Positions 9,663 to 18,752 are shown, numbered from the stretch's first letter. The stretch: 64,000 bases of DNA from Streptomyces mangrovisoli (GCF_000974985.2 NZ_LAVA02000119.1:1-64000), one strand, 5' to 3'. Numbers and translations are program-made. Notes: a model not told the origin generated them from the sequence alone.

Positions 9663-11576
9663 ATGGCACAGCCGCCCGATCAGCAGCCGCAGCCGGGAGG
9701 CGCGGGAGCGCCGCAGGAACAGCCGCCCACGGGCGGCGCGTTCGGGCCGCCACAGCCCACGCCACAGCCCACGCCGCAGCCCGCACCCCAGGGCGCGCCG
9801 CCGCCCCCGCAGGGCCTGCCGCAGACCCCGCCGCCCCCGCAGGCCGCTCCGCCGCAGCCGGGTTACGGCTACCCCCAGCAGCCCGGACCGCAGCAGCCCG
9901 GCCCCTACGGCGCCCAGCCGGGCCCGTACGGCCAGCCGGGCCAGCCCTACGGCGCCGCCCAGCCCGGTCCCTACGGCGCCCAGCCCGGCCCGTACGCCCA
10001 GCCCCAGCCCGGCCACCCGCAGCAGCCCGGCCCGTACGGCGTCCCGCAGCAGCCCGGCCCCTACGGCGTCCCGCCGCAGCCCGGCTACGGCTACCCGCAG
10101 CAGCCCGGTCACCCCGGCGCCCCCGGCACCCCGCCGCCCGGCGGCCGCGGTCCCTTCAAGGGCCGTACGGCGGTGATCATCGGTGCCGCGGTCGCGGCCC
10201 TGCTGGTCGTCGGCGGCACCGTGTTCGCGTTGCAGGGCAACGGCGACGACGGCAAGAAGACCGCGCAGACCGGCGACGACGGCAAGCGGTCCGCCTCCGC
10301 GTCGGACAGCCCGGTCGACCCCGGTGACGGCAGCGGCGACGGCGGCGCGGACCCGGAGAACCTCAACGAGGGCCGCAAGTCCGGCGAGGCGAAGGTGCTC
10401 TGGTACAAGTCGGCGCCGGACGCGCCCGGTTCCGGCGCGGACGCCCCCGGCATGTGGATCACGGGGAAGACGGCCGTGAAGGCGGCGTACAAGCAGGTCT
10501 TCGGCTACAAGGTGGCGACCGGCGACCCCGCGTGGGACCCGATCACGCTGCCGCAGAAGATCTGCTCGGTCACGCCGGACGCGTCCGCGGACGGCAAGGT
10601 CGTGGTGGCGTACGAGAGCGGCACCAGCGACCGCGCCAAGTGCAACCAGCTCCAGCAGATCGACCTCGACACCGGCAAGAAGGGCTGGACCGCCGAGGTC
10701 GCCGACGGCGGCCTGTTCGACAGCGCGATCAGCGTCGAGCTGTCGGTCTCCGGCAAGACGCTGATGGTGGGGCGCTCCCAGTCGGGGGTCGCCTACGACA
10801 TCGGCACCGGCAAGAAGCTCTACGACAAGAAGAAGTACGGCGACGCCTGCTTCCCGACCGCCTTCGCGGGCGGCGCCCGGCTGATCCAGGTCGCCTCCTG
10901 CGACGCGAGCGGCGCGAACGAGCACGACGAGATCCAGCAGCTCGACCCGGCGACCGGCAAGGTCCAGTGGACGCAGAAGGTGAAGAAGGGCTGGCAGGTC
11001 TCGCGGACGTACTCCGTCGACCCGCTGGTCGTCTACCTCACCAACGAGGACAAGAACGCGTGGAACATCTCCACGTTCACCTCGAAGGGCGCCTTCCGCT
11101 CGGAGGTCGTCGTCGACGAGGACTTCGCCCCCGAGTGCGGCTTCGCCATCCTGGAGCGCAATCTCCAGGGCTGCCAGGGCGTGGCCGCCGACGCCGACAC
11201 CCTCTACCTGCCGACCAAGGCGACCAGCGGCGCCAACGAGATCGTGGCGCTGAGCCTCGCCAACGGCAAGGAGAAGTGGCGGGTGAAGTCCCCCGCCGAC
11301 GAGTCGATGCTGCCGCTGAAGGTCGAGGGCGGCAAGCTCATCGCCTACGTCGAGCCGTCGTACGACGCGGGCGGCCAGGTCGTGTCCGTCCCGACCACGG
11401 GCAGCAGCCACACCACCACCAAGCTGCTCCAGAACCCGTCGGGCACGGCCGAGATCGAGAGCGGGTTCTACTCCCGGGACGTCGACTGGGCCGACGGACG
11501 CCTGTACATCTCCACGACCCGGCTGACCGGGAACGACGACACGAAGGAGAAGCTGATGCTCGCCTTCGGCAAGTGA
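9663..11576 (+). CDS. membrane-anchored PQQ/BamB-like beta-propeller protein (copy 1)
   Basis: The protein has 637 residues. The first 165 are a Pro/Gln/Gly/Tyr-rich tail with degenerate QQPGPYG repeats. One membrane segment lies at about 170-190. After an Asp/Gly/Ser-rich linker comes an extracytoplasmic domain with repeated blade-like segments of the PQQ/BamB type (DLDTGKKGWTAEV, DPATGKVQWTQKV, SLANGKEKWRVK). Paired cysteines may form disulfides. The topology is N-in/C-out. The next gene is a paralogue in the same order and direction, 55 bp on, so the two are probably one transcript from a tandem duplication. Function is unknown; a sensor or scaffold at the membrane is inference. The start is ATG 9663 after GAGGGGGA. 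Confidence 0.8.
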   Translation: MAQPPDQQPQPGGAGAPQEQPPTGGAFGPPQPTPQPTPQPAPQGAPPPPQGLPQTPPPPQAAPPQPGYGYPQQPGPQQPGPYGAQPGPYGQPGQPYGAAQPGPYGAQPGPYAQPQPGHPQQPGPYGVPQQPGPYGVPPQPGYGYPQQPGHPGAPGTPPPGGRGPFKGRTAVIIGAAVAALLVVGGTVFALQGNGDDGKKTAQTGDDGKRSASASDSPVDPGDGSGDGGADPENLNEGRKSGEAKVLWYKSAPDAPGSGADAPGMWITGKTAVKAAYKQVFGYKVATGDPAWDPITLPQKICSVTPDASADGKVVVAYESGTSDRAKCNQLQQIDLDTGKKGWTAEVADGGLFDSAISVELSVSGKTLMVGRSQSGVAYDIGTGKKLYDKKKYGDACFPTAFAGGARLIQVASCDASGANEHDEIQQLDPATGKVQWTQKVKKGWQVSRTYSVDPLVVYLTNEDKNAWNISTFTSKGAFRSEVVVDEDFAPECGFAILERNLQGCQGVAADADTLYLPTKATSGANEIVALSLANGKEKWRVKSPADESMLPLKVEGGKLIAYVEPSYDAGGQVVSVPTTGSSHTTTKLLQNPSGTAEIESGFYSRDVDWADGRLYISTTRLTGNDDTKEKLMLAFGK

Positions 11577-11631
11577 GCCCCCGCCGCGCTTCTCCGCCCC
11601 CTGACAGCCCGTCACGCGAAGGTTTCCCCTC

Positions 11632-13479
11632 ATGACCCAGCCGCCCCCTCCGCCCCCGAACCAGCCGCCGAACCAGCCGCCCAACCCGCCGCAGCCCGGG
11701 TTCGGCCCGCCGCAGCCCGGCCCGCAGCAGCCGGGCCAGCCGCCGCAGGCTCCGCAGCCGCCGCAGGTTTCCCAGCCGCCCCAGCCCCCGCAGGTCCCGC
11801 AGCCTCCGCAGGGCCCCGGCTACGGCTACCCGCAGGCACCGCCGCCCGCGGCCCCCCAGCCCGGCTATGGCTACCCGGGCCAGCAGCCGAACCCGTACGC
11901 CCAGCAGCCGGGCCCCTACGGCCAGCAGCCGAACCCGTACGGGCAGCAGCCCGGCCCCTACGGCCAGCCCCAGCCCGGCTACGGCTACCCGACCGCGCCC
12001 CAGTTCCCGGGCGCGCCCGGCACCCCGCCGTCCGGCGGCGGCAGGTCCAAGGCGCCGCTGATCATCGTCGTCTCCGCGGTCGTGGCGATCGCGCTGATCG
12101 TCGGCGGCGGGCTGTGGTACTCCAAGTCGTCCGGCGGCGGTGACAAGAAGGACACCACGAGCTCCAGCGGCGGCACCGGCAAGGACACCAAGGGCTCCAC
12201 CGGCGGCACGACCGCGGGCGGCTCGGAGAAGGTGCCCGCCGACCCCGACTCCAAGGTCCTCTTCCAGGTCGCCATGCCCAAGGCGGACGACACCGTCGTC
12301 ACCTCCGGCTCCTGGCTGACGGACAAGGTGTACGCGAAGAGCGGCGTCGCCGAGATCGTCGGCTACGACCGCGACAAGGGCACCAAGCTGTGGACGGTCA
12401 AGCTGCCGGGGCCGGTGTGCGAGGCGAGCGACCACACCACGAAGAACGACGTGACGGCGATCCTCTTCCAGCCGAAGATGCCGGCGAAGAACTCCTCCGC
12501 CGGATGCAGCCAGATCGCCGCGATCGACCTCGACGCGGGCAAGAAGCTGTGGACGAAGACCGTCGACTCCGGTGACGAGCCGATCAACTTCGAGAACGTC
12601 ACGGTCGGCGCGGACACCGTCGCCGTCGGCTCCACCAACGGCGGCGCGGCCTTCGACATCACCACCGGCAAGAACCTGTGGAGCCCGAAGCCGGCCGACA
12701 CCTGCTACGACGCCGGATACGCGGGCGGCACCAAGCTGGTCGCGGTGCGCAAGTGCGGCGAGTACGGCGACCGCCAGCTGCACATCCAGAACATCGACCC
12801 GAAGACCGGGAAGGTGATCGCCGAGTACAAGATGGCCCGGGGCATCGAGTACGCGAGCGTGGTCTCCACCGATCCGCTGGTGGTCGCCGCCGACGTCGGC
12901 GACAGCGCGGGCGACGGCAGCGGCATCTCCGACTTCTTCTCGATCGACAACAAGACCGGCGCGCTGCGCGCCCACATCTCGGCGCCGGGCGACAAGTACG
13001 CGGCCCGCTGCGACGGCATCACCCGGATCGAGGCGTGCACCGAACTGGCCGTCGGCAACGACCGGTTGTACGTGCCGACCGAGGAGCACGACGGCAGCGG
13101 CGACTACAGCAAGACCAACGAGATCGTCGCCTTCGACCTGGCCACCGGCAAGCAGACCGGCCAGCGCGCGGACGCGGGCGACGGCTACTCGATCGTCCCG
13201 CTGCGCATGGACGGCTCGAACGTGATCGCGTACAAGACCCCGCCGTACGACAAGGGCGGTCAGATCGTCAGCATCGACGGCTCCTCCTTCAAGGAGACCA
13301 AGCTGCTGGAGAACCCCTCGACGGAGTCGGTGCGCGACGCGGAGGCGACGATGCTGCCGGACTTCGCGGAGATCCTCTACGGGCAGGGCCGGCTGTACAT
13401 GTCGGCGGTGTACGCCCACGCGCCGTCGTCCGGTGGCAGCAAGGAGTACCTGGTGCTCGCCTTCGGCACGGGAAGCTGA
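11632..13479 (+). CDS. membrane-anchored PQQ/BamB-like beta-propeller protein (copy 2)
   Basis: The protein has 615 residues and repeats the plan of its upstream neighbour. A tail of about 140 residues is rich in Pro and Gln (QQPNPYGQQPGPYG). A single membrane segment lies at about 141-163, followed by a Gly/Ser/Thr linker and a propeller-like outer domain with blade motifs such as YDRDKGTKLWTVKL, DLDAGKKLWTKTV and DPKTGKVIAEYKM. Several sequence blocks match copy 1 (TLYLPT/RLYVPT, YDxGGQ with VS, TTKLLQNPS/ETKLLENPS), which shows common descent. There is no strong Shine-Dalgarno before ATG 11632, so it may depend on translation of copy 1. A strong hairpin follows the stop. Confidence 0.8.
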   Translation: MTQPPPPPPNQPPNQPPNPPQPGFGPPQPGPQQPGQPPQAPQPPQVSQPPQPPQVPQPPQGPGYGYPQAPPPAAPQPGYGYPGQQPNPYAQQPGPYGQQPNPYGQQPGPYGQPQPGYGYPTAPQFPGAPGTPPSGGGRSKAPLIIVVSAVVAIALIVGGGLWYSKSSGGGDKKDTTSSSGGTGKDTKGSTGGTTAGGSEKVPADPDSKVLFQVAMPKADDTVVTSGSWLTDKVYAKSGVAEIVGYDRDKGTKLWTVKLPGPVCEASDHTTKNDVTAILFQPKMPAKNSSAGCSQIAAIDLDAGKKLWTKTVDSGDEPINFENVTVGADTVAVGSTNGGAAFDITTGKNLWSPKPADTCYDAGYAGGTKLVAVRKCGEYGDRQLHIQNIDPKTGKVIAEYKMARGIEYASVVSTDPLVVAADVGDSAGDGSGISDFFSIDNKTGALRAHISAPGDKYAARCDGITRIEACTELAVGNDRLYVPTEEHDGSGDYSKTNEIVAFDLATGKQTGQRADAGDGYSIVPLRMDGSNVIAYKTPPYDKGGQIVSIDGSSFKETKLLENPSTESVRDAEATMLPDFAEILYGQGRLYMSAVYAHAPSSGGSKEYLVLAFGTGS

Positions 13480-13495
13480 CCCGAGGGGACTCCCC

Positions 13496-13534
13496 GGGGA
13501 ATCTCCTCGGGGAGTCTTCCGAGGGAGATTCCCC
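13496..13534 (+). terminator. hairpin terminator after the BamB-like pair
   Basis: Arms GGGGAATCTCCTCGG (13496-13510) and CCGAGGGAGATTCCCC (13519-13534) pair completely except for one bulged base, with an 8-base loop. Confidence 0.75.
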
Positions 13535-13743
13535 AGGAGACTGTCACCGATACCCCCCTCATCACCCTCGAATGCCGGAAATTCCGTCGATCCGGGGCAC
13601 TTCTCATCAGTAGGGGCAGCGCAACGTCGAACAAGCGTGTAGCTTCCCGGTGCATGAGGGGCGGGGTGCCGGGGGGCCCTCTGTCCTTGGGGGCCAGTGG
13701 GCATCCATAGTGGGGCATCCATTGGGGGGACTGGGGGGTCTCT

Positions 13744-14454
13744 ATGGGAGTGCGGCTCATGGTGGTCGACGATCACCGACTGCTCGCCGAGGCGCTGGCC
13801 TCCGCGCTGAAGCTGCGCGGGCACCGGGTGCTCGCGGCGGCGGCGCCCGCCGCGGGCGCCGCCGAGCTGGTGATCACGCGCGCCCCCGAGGTGTGCCTGC
13901 TGGGTACGGCGACACCCGCCGAGCCGGGCATGTTCGACCCGGTGGTGCGGATCAAGCGGGAGCGTCCTCAGGTGGCGGTGCTGGTCCTGGGGCCGGTGCC
14001 GTCGCCACGCGGGATCGCCGCCGCCTTCGCCGCGGGCGCCTCGGGCTACGTACGCCACGACGAGCGCATCGAGGGCGTGGAACGGGCCATCATGAAGGCG
14101 CGGGCGGGCGAGGCCGCCGTCGCCCCGCAGCTGCTCCAGGGCGCCTTCAGCGAACTGCTCAACCCGGCCGCCCAGCCCGACGACGAGGGCCAGCGGCTGC
14201 TCCAGATGCTCACCCCGCGGGAGATCGAGGTCCTCGTGCGGGTCGCCGACGGGGAGGACACCCGGCTGATCGCGGCCGGCATGGGGATCGCGCCCAGCAC
14301 GGCCCGTACGCATGTGCAGCGGGTGCTGATGAAGCTGGGCGTGGGCTCCCGTCTCGAGGCGGCCGCGCTGGCCGCCCGCACCGGCCTGCTGGACCGGGCG
14401 GGCCCGGTGCCGGGCCCGTCGGCCCCGCTCAACGGAACGGGACCTCAGGCGTAG
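13744..14454 (+). CDS. atypical LuxR-type response regulator lacking the phospho-acceptor Asp
   Basis: The protein has 236 residues with a receiver domain (about 1-125) and a C-terminal LuxR-type HTH (about 155-220, LTPREIEVLVRVADGEDTRLIAAGM). The acidic pair VVDDH is present. The usual LLD phosphorylation site reads CLLG at residue 54, the Thr position reads VLVLG and the Lys of GYxxK reads GYVRHD. Three of the five conserved receiver residues are therefore changed, so control by aspartyl phosphorylation is unlikely. No kinase gene is adjacent. Such atypical receivers in streptomycetes may respond to ligands or act constitutively. The ATG at 13744 follows a G-rich tract. A second LuxR-type regulator with an intact Asp lies at 20692. 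Confidence 0.85.
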   Translation: MGVRLMVVDDHRLLAEALASALKLRGHRVLAAAAPAAGAAELVITRAPEVCLLGTATPAEPGMFDPVVRIKRERPQVAVLVLGPVPSPRGIAAAFAAGASGYVRHDERIEGVERAIMKARAGEAAVAPQLLQGAFSELLNPAAQPDDEGQRLLQMLTPREIEVLVRVADGEDTRLIAAGMGIAPSTARTHVQRVLMKLGVGSRLEAAALAARTGLLDRAGPVPGPSAPLNGTGPQA

Positions 14455-14456
14455 AG

Positions 14457-14546
14457 CCGTCAGTCGTCAGTCGTCAGCTGCCAGCCGTCACCCGGCGTCC
14501 GGCGTCATCCCGGCGTCCGCGGTCGGCGTCCGCCGTCCGACGGTCC
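14457..14546. repeat. short degenerate repeats (CGTCAGT and GGCGTCC units)
   Basis: The spacer between the regulator and the convergent small membrane gene consists of a 7-bp CGTCAGT run and degenerate GGCGTCC/CCGTC blocks. No gene is visible. Confidence 0.5.
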
Positions 14547-14876
14547 TCAGCCGTCACCCGGCTCCGCGTGCTCCCGCTCGCCCGGCGATCCGTCCTCGGG
14601 CAGCGGCGGCGGGGTCGGGCGCAGCTTCAGCCAGGACAGGAAGAACAGGCCGAGCAGCAGCATCCCGATGCCGGTCCACAGGTTGATGTTGACGCCCTGC
14701 GCCTTGTCGATCTCGGCGTCGGACGCGGTGATCCCGGCGATCGTGACGATGACGCCGTAGAGCACGAACAGGCCGCCGATGATGCGGCGCAGGTCGAAGA
14801 TGCGCGCGGCGGTCGCCGACCTGCCCTCCAGCTCGGTGACCTCGCGCCGGACGCTCTCCTCGGAGTAGTCGGACAT
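14547..14876 (-). CDS. small two-helix membrane protein next to symporter
   Basis: The protein has 109 residues. A polar N-terminus is followed by two membrane segments (about 30-49 and 67-84), joined by a short loop containing ASDAEIDKAQG, and a Pro/Glu-rich C-terminal tail. It begins 21 bp after the symporter stop on the same strand, with GATGGAGGGACC as RBS, so the two are almost certainly co-transcribed. Small two-helix partners of SSS symporters are common, and an accessory or stabilising role is inferred from that. I do not recognise a named family. Confidence 0.8.
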   Translation of the reverse strand: MSDYSEESVRREVTELEGRSATAARIFDLRRIIGGLFVLYGVIVTIAGITASDAEIDKAQGVNINLWTGIGMLLLGLFFLSWLKLRPTPPPLPEDGSPGEREHAEPGDG

Positions 14877-14897
14877 GGTCCCTCCATCCTTGCGCGG

Positions 14898-16604
14898 TCA
14901 GATCGAGAAGGGGAGGTAGCAGGCGGCGGCCAGGATCACCGCGCCCCATCCCAGCAGGGCCGGACTGCGGTACCAGGCGTCGTCCCCGGCCGCCGGCGGC
15001 TCGGACATGCCGGGGGACGTGGTGCCGTGGACGAGGCCCTGGAGGTCGCGTTCGGGCTTCGGCGCGGTGAAGAGCGACACGATCACCATGACGACGGCGC
15101 CCGCGACGAAGCCCGCGATCGCCGAGACGAAGTTGGCGCCCTGGTCGGTGGGGACGGCGACGATGTCCCGCTTGTACAGCACGAAGTAGTTGACCATCGC
15201 GGTCACGGTGCCCGCGAGCAGCCCCCAGAAGCCCGACCTCGCGGACGCCCGCCTCCAGAACATGCCGACGATGAAGACCACGAACATCGGCACGTTGAAG
15301 AAGGAGAACAGCGTCTGGAGGTAGCTCATGATGTTGGAGAACGACGAGGCGAGGAAGGCCGTGCCGATCGACGCGAGCACCCCGACGGCCGTGATGAGGC
15401 GGCCGAAGCGCACGTAGTAGGCGTCCTCGCGGCCCCGGACGACGTACTTGGCCCAGATGTCGGTGGTGAAGACCGTGTTGAAGGACGACACGTTGGCCGC
15501 CATGCCGGCCATGAACGCCGCCAGCAGGCCGGTCACCGCGATGCCGAGGACGCCGTTGGGCAGCAGTTCCTGCATCAGGTACGGGATCGCGTCGTTGTAC
15601 TGGAGGTCCGAGCCGGCGGTGCCGATCCCCGGCACGAGCGCCGCCGCGACCAGGCCGGGGATCATCACCAGGAAGACGATGAAGATCTTCGGGTAGGCCG
15701 CGATCAGCGGAGTGCGCCGGGCGGCGGAGAGGTTCTTCGCCGACAGGGCGCGCTGCACCTCGGCGAAGTTGGTCGTCCAGTAGCCGAAGGACAGCACGAA
15801 GCCCAGACCGAGCACGATGGTCAGCCAGTTGGCGCCGAGCGGGTTGGCGCTGCCGATGCCGGTGCCGCCCCACGCGGTGACGAAGTCGTCCCCGTGGCGC
15901 GCGGTGAGCCTGTCGGTCAGCCCGCCCCAGCCGCCGGCCTTCCTCAGGCCGAGCACGGACAGCGGGATGAGCGCGGCCAGGATCACGAAGAACTGGAGCA
16001 CCTCGTTGTAGATCGCGGAGGAGAGGCCGCCGAGGGTGATGTAGGCGAGCACGAAGAAGCCCGCGACGACGATGGCCACCCACTGCGGCCAGCCGAGCAG
16101 CGCCTCGACGACGATCGCGAGGGCGTAGAGGTTCACCCCGGCGATGAGGATCGCGGCGAGGGCGAACAGGATCGAACTCAGCAGGTGCGCCGCCCGGTCG
16201 AAGCGCAGCAGCAGCATCTCGGGGACCGAGCGGACCTTGCTGCCGTAGTAGAACGGCATCATCACGAGGCCCAGGAAGACCATGGCGGGGATGGCGCCGA
16301 TCCAGTACCAGTGCACGGTGTAGGCGCCGTACTGGGCGCTGTTGGCGGCCATGCCGAGGATCTCGGTGGCGGCGAGGTTGGCCGAGACGAACGCGAGGCC
16401 GGTGATCCACGCCGGGAGCGAGCGTCCGGACAGGAAGAAGTCCAGACTCGTCCGCACCGATCTGCGGGCGGCGAACCCGATGCCGAGGACGACGACGAAA
16501 TAGATGGCGAGAATCGTGTAGTCGAGTCCGTTCGTGGGGAGTCGGAGCTCCGTCGCGAGCTCGGTGCGGGCATATGTGGGGGTTTGCACCCGGCAATTCA
16601 ACAC
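14898..16604 (-). CDS. sodium:solute symporter (SSS family), probable galactose uptake
   Basis: This SSS-family permease has up to 568 residues and about 13-14 membrane segments. Family features include LDFFLSGRSLPAWITGLAFVSANLAATEILG and GYWTTNFAEVQRALSAKN. It is SglT-like, not acetate-type. Divergence from galT across a 122-bp region argues for galactose or a related sugar as substrate, but this is inference from context. The start is uncertain. GTG 16604 and GTG 16589 are both possible and neither has a strong Shine-Dalgarno. A two-helix membrane protein follows in the same operon. Confidence 0.85.
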   Translation of the reverse strand: MLNCRVQTPTYARTELATELRLPTNGLDYTILAIYFVVVLGIGFAARRSVRTSLDFFLSGRSLPAWITGLAFVSANLAATEILGMAANSAQYGAYTVHWYWIGAIPAMVFLGLVMMPFYYGSKVRSVPEMLLLRFDRAAHLLSSILFALAAILIAGVNLYALAIVVEALLGWPQWVAIVVAGFFVLAYITLGGLSSAIYNEVLQFFVILAALIPLSVLGLRKAGGWGGLTDRLTARHGDDFVTAWGGTGIGSANPLGANWLTIVLGLGFVLSFGYWTTNFAEVQRALSAKNLSAARRTPLIAAYPKIFIVFLVMIPGLVAAALVPGIGTAGSDLQYNDAIPYLMQELLPNGVLGIAVTGLLAAFMAGMAANVSSFNTVFTTDIWAKYVVRGREDAYYVRFGRLITAVGVLASIGTAFLASSFSNIMSYLQTLFSFFNVPMFVVFIVGMFWRRASARSGFWGLLAGTVTAMVNYFVLYKRDIVAVPTDQGANFVSAIAGFVAGAVVMVIVSLFTAPKPERDLQGLVHGTTSPGMSEPPAAGDDAWYRSPALLGWGAVILAAACYLPFSI

Positions 16605-16726
16605 GGCGGGTGAAGCCCTTTGTTTGATTGCGACGAGGGCTGTTGTGGTGAGTTGTGTTTTGGTATGTTCGTTTCTGTTGGAAGGGTGAGGAGCCCGGTA
16701 CGCATGGCTGTTAGGGAGAGACCGCG
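16605..16726. promoter_or_regulatory. shared gal/symporter control region with TGTT-type repeats
   Basis: This 122-bp divergent region is clearly lower in GC than its flanks. On the plus strand it holds a cluster of TGTT/TTGT words (near 16619, 16641, 16652, 16666 and 16675) over about 65 bp. The galP1 promoter of Streptomyces gal operons is galactose-inducible and glucose-sensitive, with a multipartite operator. This region is in the corresponding place. The exact promoter hexamers could not be fixed by eye. Confidence 0.6.
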
Positions 16727-17797
16727 GTGAAGAAGACCTCGACCCGGCTGGCCGACGGTCGTGAGCTGATCTACTACGACCTGCGGGACGACGCCGTGCG
16801 CGAAGCGGTGGACCTGCGTCCCCTGGAGCGGACGCAGACCACCGCCGAGATCCGCCGCGACCCGCTGCTCGGCGACTCGGTCGCGATCGCCTCGCACCGG
16901 CAGGGCCGCACCTACCACCCGCCGGCCGACGAGTGCCCGCTCTGCCCCTCGCGGGACGGCCGGCTCAGCGAGATCCCCGACTCGTCCTACGACGTCGTGG
17001 TGTTCGAGAACCGCTTCCCCTCCCTGGCCGGCGACTCGGGCCGCTGCGAGGTCGTCTGCTTCACCTCCGACCACGACGCCTCCTTCGGCAGCCTGTCGCA
17101 CGAACAGGCCCGGCTCGTCCTCGACGCCTGGACCGACCGCACCTCGGAGCTCTCCCATCTCCCCGCCGTCGAGCAGGTGTTCTGCTTCGAGAACCGGGGC
17201 CCGGAGATCGGGGTGACGCTCGGTCACCCGCACGGCCAGATCTACGCCTATCCCTTCACCACCCCTCGCACCGCGCTCATGCTGCGCTCCCTCGCGGCCC
17301 ACAAGGAGGCCACCGGCGGGGAGAACCTCTTCGACGCCGTACTCGAACGCGAACTCGCCGAAGGGCGGGTCGTCCTTGAGGGTGAACACTGGGTGGCCTT
17401 CGTGCCGTACGCGGCGCACTGGCCCTACGAGGTCCACCTGTACCCGCGCCGCCGGGTGCCGGATCTGCTCGCCCTCGACGAGGAGGCGCGCTCAGAGTTT
17501 CCCCAGGTTTATCTGGAACTCTTGAAGCGCTTCGACCGGATCTTCGGCGAAGGTGAGCCCCCCACGCCCTATATCGCGGCCTGGCACCAGGCCCCGTTCG
17601 GCGCGCTGGCGGAGTTCGACGGTGTCAGCCGCGACGACTTCGCGCTCCACCTCGAGCTTTTCACCATTCGCCGCACTTCCGGCAAGCTGAAGTTTCTCGC
17701 GGGTTCCGAGTCCGGCATGAGTGTGTTCATCAACGACGTGCCGCCGGAGCGCGCGGCCGAGCGACTGCGAGAGGTAGCAAGCGAACATGAGCGGTAA
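16727..17797 (+). CDS. galT: galactose-1-phosphate uridylyltransferase
   Basis: This is the Leloir-pathway enzyme that swaps UMP between UDP-glucose and galactose-1-phosphate. The protein has 356 residues. The active-site HPHGQ lies at 167-171, where the central His carries UMP. Zn-site cysteines are at CPLC (70-73), and ENRFPS and HWVAFVPYAAHWPYEVH match the histidine-triad-type transferase fold. It is the first gene of galT-galE-galK. The GTG start follows GGGAGAGACC. The end overlaps galE by 11 bp, so translation is probably coupled. Expression should respond to galactose through the upstream region, by analogy with the known Streptomyces operon. Confidence 0.95.
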   Translation: MKKTSTRLADGRELIYYDLRDDAVREAVDLRPLERTQTTAEIRRDPLLGDSVAIASHRQGRTYHPPADECPLCPSRDGRLSEIPDSSYDVVVFENRFPSLAGDSGRCEVVCFTSDHDASFGSLSHEQARLVLDAWTDRTSELSHLPAVEQVFCFENRGPEIGVTLGHPHGQIYAYPFTTPRTALMLRSLAAHKEATGGENLFDAVLERELAEGRVVLEGEHWVAFVPYAAHWPYEVHLYPRRRVPDLLALDEEARSEFPQVYLELLKRFDRIFGEGEPPTPYIAAWHQAPFGALAEFDGVSRDDFALHLELFTIRRTSGKLKFLAGSESGMSVFINDVPPERAAERLREVASEHER

Positions 17798-18752
17798 GTA
17801 CCTGGTCACCGGTGGCGCGGGCTATGTCGGCAGCGTGGTGGCCCAGCATCTGCTGGAGGCCGGCCACGAGGTGACGGTCCTCGACAACCTCACCACGGGC
17901 TTCCGCGAGGGCGTCCCCGAGGGCGCCGACTTCATCGAGGGCGACATCCGCGACGCCGCCAAGTGGCTCGACCCCTCCTACGACGCCGTCCTGCACTTCG
18001 CCGCGTTCTCCCAGGTCGGGGAGTCCGTGGTGAAGCCCGAGAAGTACTGGGAGAACAACGTCGGCGGCTCCATGGCGCTGCTCGGCGCGATGCGCGAGCG
18101 GGGCGTGCGCAAGCTGGTGTTCTCCTCCACCGCCGCCACCTACGGCGAGCCCGAGCAGGTCCCGATCGTCGAGACCGCCCCGGCCCGCCCGACCAACCCC
18201 TACGGCGCCTCCAAGCTCGCCGTCGACCACATGATCACCGGCGAGGCGATCGCCCACGGCCTGGCCGCGGTGTCCCTGCGCTACTTCAACGTGGCGGGCG
18301 CCTACGGCTCCTGCGGCGAGCGGCACGACCCCGAGTCGCACCTGATCCCGCTCGTCCTCCAGGTCGCCCAGGGCCGCCGCGATGTGATCTCCGTCTTCGG
18401 CGACGACTACCCGACGCCCGACGGCACCTGCGTGCGCGACTACATCCACGTGGCCGACCTCGCCGAGGCGCACCTGCTGGCGCTGCGCGCCGCGACCCCC
18501 GGCGAGCACCTGATCTGCAACCTCGGCAACGGCAACGGCTTCTCGGTCCGCGAGGTCATCGAGACGGTCCGGCAGGTCACCGGCCACCCGATCCCCGAGA
18601 TCCTCGCGCCGCGCCGCGGCGGCGACCCGGCGGTCCTGGTCGCCTCGGCGGACACCGCGCGCGAGCGGCTCGGCTGGAATCCGACCCGCGCGGACCTCGC
18701 GGGAATCGTCGCGGACGCCTGGGAGTTCGCGCAGAGTGTGGCGAAGGGATGA
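17787..18752 (+). CDS. galE: UDP-glucose 4-epimerase
   Basis: This NAD-dependent extended short-chain dehydrogenase interconverts UDP-galactose and UDP-glucose. The protein has 321 residues. It shows the dinucleotide loop GGAGYVGS at 9-16, the substrate region FAAFSQVGESV, and catalytic YGASK with Tyr139 and Lys143. The ATG lies within the last codons of galT, and galK follows after three bases. In Streptomyces a second, constitutive promoter is known ahead of galE for wall-sugar supply. I could not identify it here. Confidence 0.95.
   Translation: MSGKYLVTGGAGYVGSVVAQHLLEAGHEVTVLDNLTTGFREGVPEGADFIEGDIRDAAKWLDPSYDAVLHFAAFSQVGESVVKPEKYWENNVGGSMALLGAMRERGVRKLVFSSTAATYGEPEQVPIVETAPARPTNPYGASKLAVDHMITGEAIAHGLAAVSLRYFNVAGAYGSCGERHDPESHLIPLVLQVAQGRRDVISVFGDDYPTPDGTCVRDYIHVADLAEAHLLALRAATPGEHLICNLGNGNGFSVREVIETVRQVTGHPIPEILAPRRGGDPAVLVASADTARERLGWNPTRADLAGIVADAWEFAQSVAKG

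Noticed and set aside
9663..13479. BamB-like pair as PQQ-dependent dehydrogenases
   Set aside because: Only short propeller-blade motifs are present. Catalytic residues and the cofactor-binding disulfide signature of quinoprotein dehydrogenases were not seen.
13650..16613. 987-codon plus-strand open frame across the regulator and antisense to the symporter
   Set aside because: It is out of frame with the response regulator and antisense to a clear 13-helix symporter. The product is Arg/Gly/Asp/His-rich low complexity.
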